Positions 62,608 through 64,000 of a DNA stretch of 64,000 nucleotides are shown here, piece after piece. Position 1 is the first letter of the stretch, and each line of letters begins with the position of its first letter. Position numbers and translations under genes: made by a program. The notes under the pieces are model-generated. The model was given only the letters and a program-made list of their open reading frames with translations. It did no database searches and was not told where the DNA came from. This DNA is from Mesostigma viride (Eukaryota > Streptophyta > Mesostigmatophyceae > Mesostigmatales > Mesostigmataceae): assembly GCA_009746045.1 (NCBI GenBank), contig RPFO01000256.1, positions 671,429 to 735,428 of the forward strand. Reading direction: 5' to 3'.

Positions 62608-63315
62608 CTACTCAATATAGATTTGAACGCGATCCCCTGTCGAGGGGTCCACGATGTCAATGATGGGCTCGACACCGCCTGCTGTGCTTGTGCGCGTGCC
62701 CCGGTCCTCCAGCGCATCGTCCACTAGTACTTTCAGGTTCAGCCCTGCGACAGCTGTATGCGATGTATGTGAACAGGAGAAAAGTGACGATAATACAACA
62801 ATTCACATGGGGGTGTGGACAAAGCCATGAAAGCACTTTCAGGTTCCACCCAGCCACAGCGCTGCATAGCTTCAAACGCCAAATAGACGGAGCCATACAG
62901 AAGCACACAGCAACAGGATGTAAGGGTGTTGATGATAGTATAAGGGTGACCGGGGAGTAAATGTATGAATGAGAAGCAAATACAAGGATGCCTTTTCCAA
63001 GAGTGCGGCATAGCTTGTCAAATTGAACGTACCCTTAGGCGCCATCATCATGCACAGCCAACATTTCTAATTCTATTATTCTAAATAGCATTGTCAAGCA
63101 TCATTCTTCTTGTGTGGCATGTGCAGGCACGTTCTTCATTGCATTCGTTGCATGAAGTTGTGCAGTGGCGCAAATGAAACTTTTACAGAAGACGCTGCCT
63201 CCGTAGGCATACAAGATGTTCAAAGAAAGAAGCGGAGACCACTTCTTTCTGGGAGAGATCAAAACGAGAAAGACTCACCAGGGACGATACCGGCGAGTCC
63301 ACCCAGAAAGCCGGC
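62608..63315 (-). CDS. Last two exons of an unidentified gene, 5' part beyond or unresolved
   Basis: A 37-nt exon (63315-63279, AGFLGGLAGIVP) and a terminal exon (62744-62608) join in matching phase 1 through GT-AG borders. Together they encode AGFLGGLAGIVPGLNLKVLV, then DDALEDRGTRTSTAGG, DIVDPSTGDRVQIYIE and TAG. The Gly-rich hydrophobic start may be a membrane segment. I do not recognise the protein. Upstream exons were not found between 63316 and 64000, which otherwise shows only short AGGAGAACA repeats near 63415, so they may lie past the window. Confidence 0.4.
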
Positions 63316-64000
63316 CTGTGGGCGGGAGTGGCAGATACAACCGAGGGTGGACAATCACGCAATCCATGCAAGCAACAGCGATGATGGTAGAACTTCGGTT
63401 TACTAATTTCCGTGGAACAAGGAGAACAAGGAGAACAAGGAGCCAAGGCTCCGCTGCCAAGGCTCAGGAGCCAAGCATCTACAAACAACACATGAGCAGC
63501 CTAAACTAAAACTGGAGGCCTTGCCCTGGGTCAAAGAGCCGGAGCTTTTTAAAGGCATGCACACGGAACCAAGGCAGCCCAACAGGCCACAACTTTGCAT
63601 CAGGTGCCAAGCACGAAAGTGGCGATGCAGAGAACATTGCCCGAATCAGGTGCCATGCACAAAGGGCCATTCTGATGAAGCCGAGTAGCTCGGCGGACTT
63701 AACACTAGCCACAAAGTTCCGGCCTCAAGAAAAAGGGATCCCATATATTGAGAAAGCTAGATTCGCGAAAGTGCAGGCTAACCGTGCCTACAGAAATCCA
63801 TGGGCCTCGAGCGCAACCAACCCTTGGCGACTTGCAAGTGCACCACTGCACAAGCATAACAAGCCGTGAGCATCCTGTAAATGAAATCCATAGGGGATTT
63901 TACAAAACAGTAGAGTAGCCTAATTTTGATTCCACTATCCATACAGACAGCCCACTATACATAATAGTGCACACGTGCATACACCCAAAAGATCCGAAAG

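Overview
The window is nuclear DNA of a eukaryote, most likely a green alga or another member of the plant lineage. Genes have GT-AG introns, coding exons are GC-rich, and introns and spacers are full of microsatellites and retroelement debris. The two host genes are widespread eukaryotic genes and do not fix the species. No bacterial or organellar gene organisation is visible.

Left part (1-30.6 kb). It opens with the 3' part of a non-LTR retrotransposon (reverse transcriptase, 252-1268, minus), ORF1 fragments and tRNA-like SINE copies. Two host genes follow, divergently transcribed from a 0.9-kb spacer. The minus-strand gene encodes the mitochondrial ribosomal GTP-binding protein mS29/DAP3 (4565-13848). 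I could assemble seven exons whose splice phases all agree (469 codons). The plus-strand gene is an SMPD4-like (neutral sphingomyelinase 3 family) tail-anchored protein (14764-23388, four exons, about 1040 codons). Their introns are swollen by satellites. They also carry degenerate copies of the neighbouring exon edge together with its splice site, which I call junction echoes. From 23.4 to 30.6 kb there is only repeat debris.

Middle and right part (30.7-61.0 kb). A perfect 56-bp inverted repeat beginning CACTATAC lies at 30679-30734 and 60937-60992. It delimits a candidate 30.3-kb CACTA-like (CMC superfamily) giant transposon with subterminal repeats. It holds about eight genes: a broken zinc-finger-like gene, a 414-aa unknown, a protein kinase, a USP-like cysteine protease, an unknown acidic protein, a 2-oxoglutarate/Fe(II) oxygenase, a multi-exon transposase related to the Plavaka/KDZ/TNP2 group with a BAH-like segment, and an unknown coiled-coil protein. 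Six of these genes form three divergent pairs, and each pair is separated by the same tandem array (unit about 109 bp). This suggests a shared bidirectional control module. Later insertions sit inside the element: LINE tails with very long tetranucleotide tracts, a MITE-like element, and a 1.7-kb TTAA-flanked piggyBac-like element.

Right end (61.0-64.0 kb). A 0.7-kb foldback element flanked by 16-bp direct repeats, another LINE remnant, and the two last exons of an unidentified minus-strand gene that continues past the window.

All calls come from reading the sequence and from memory of protein families. No search was run.
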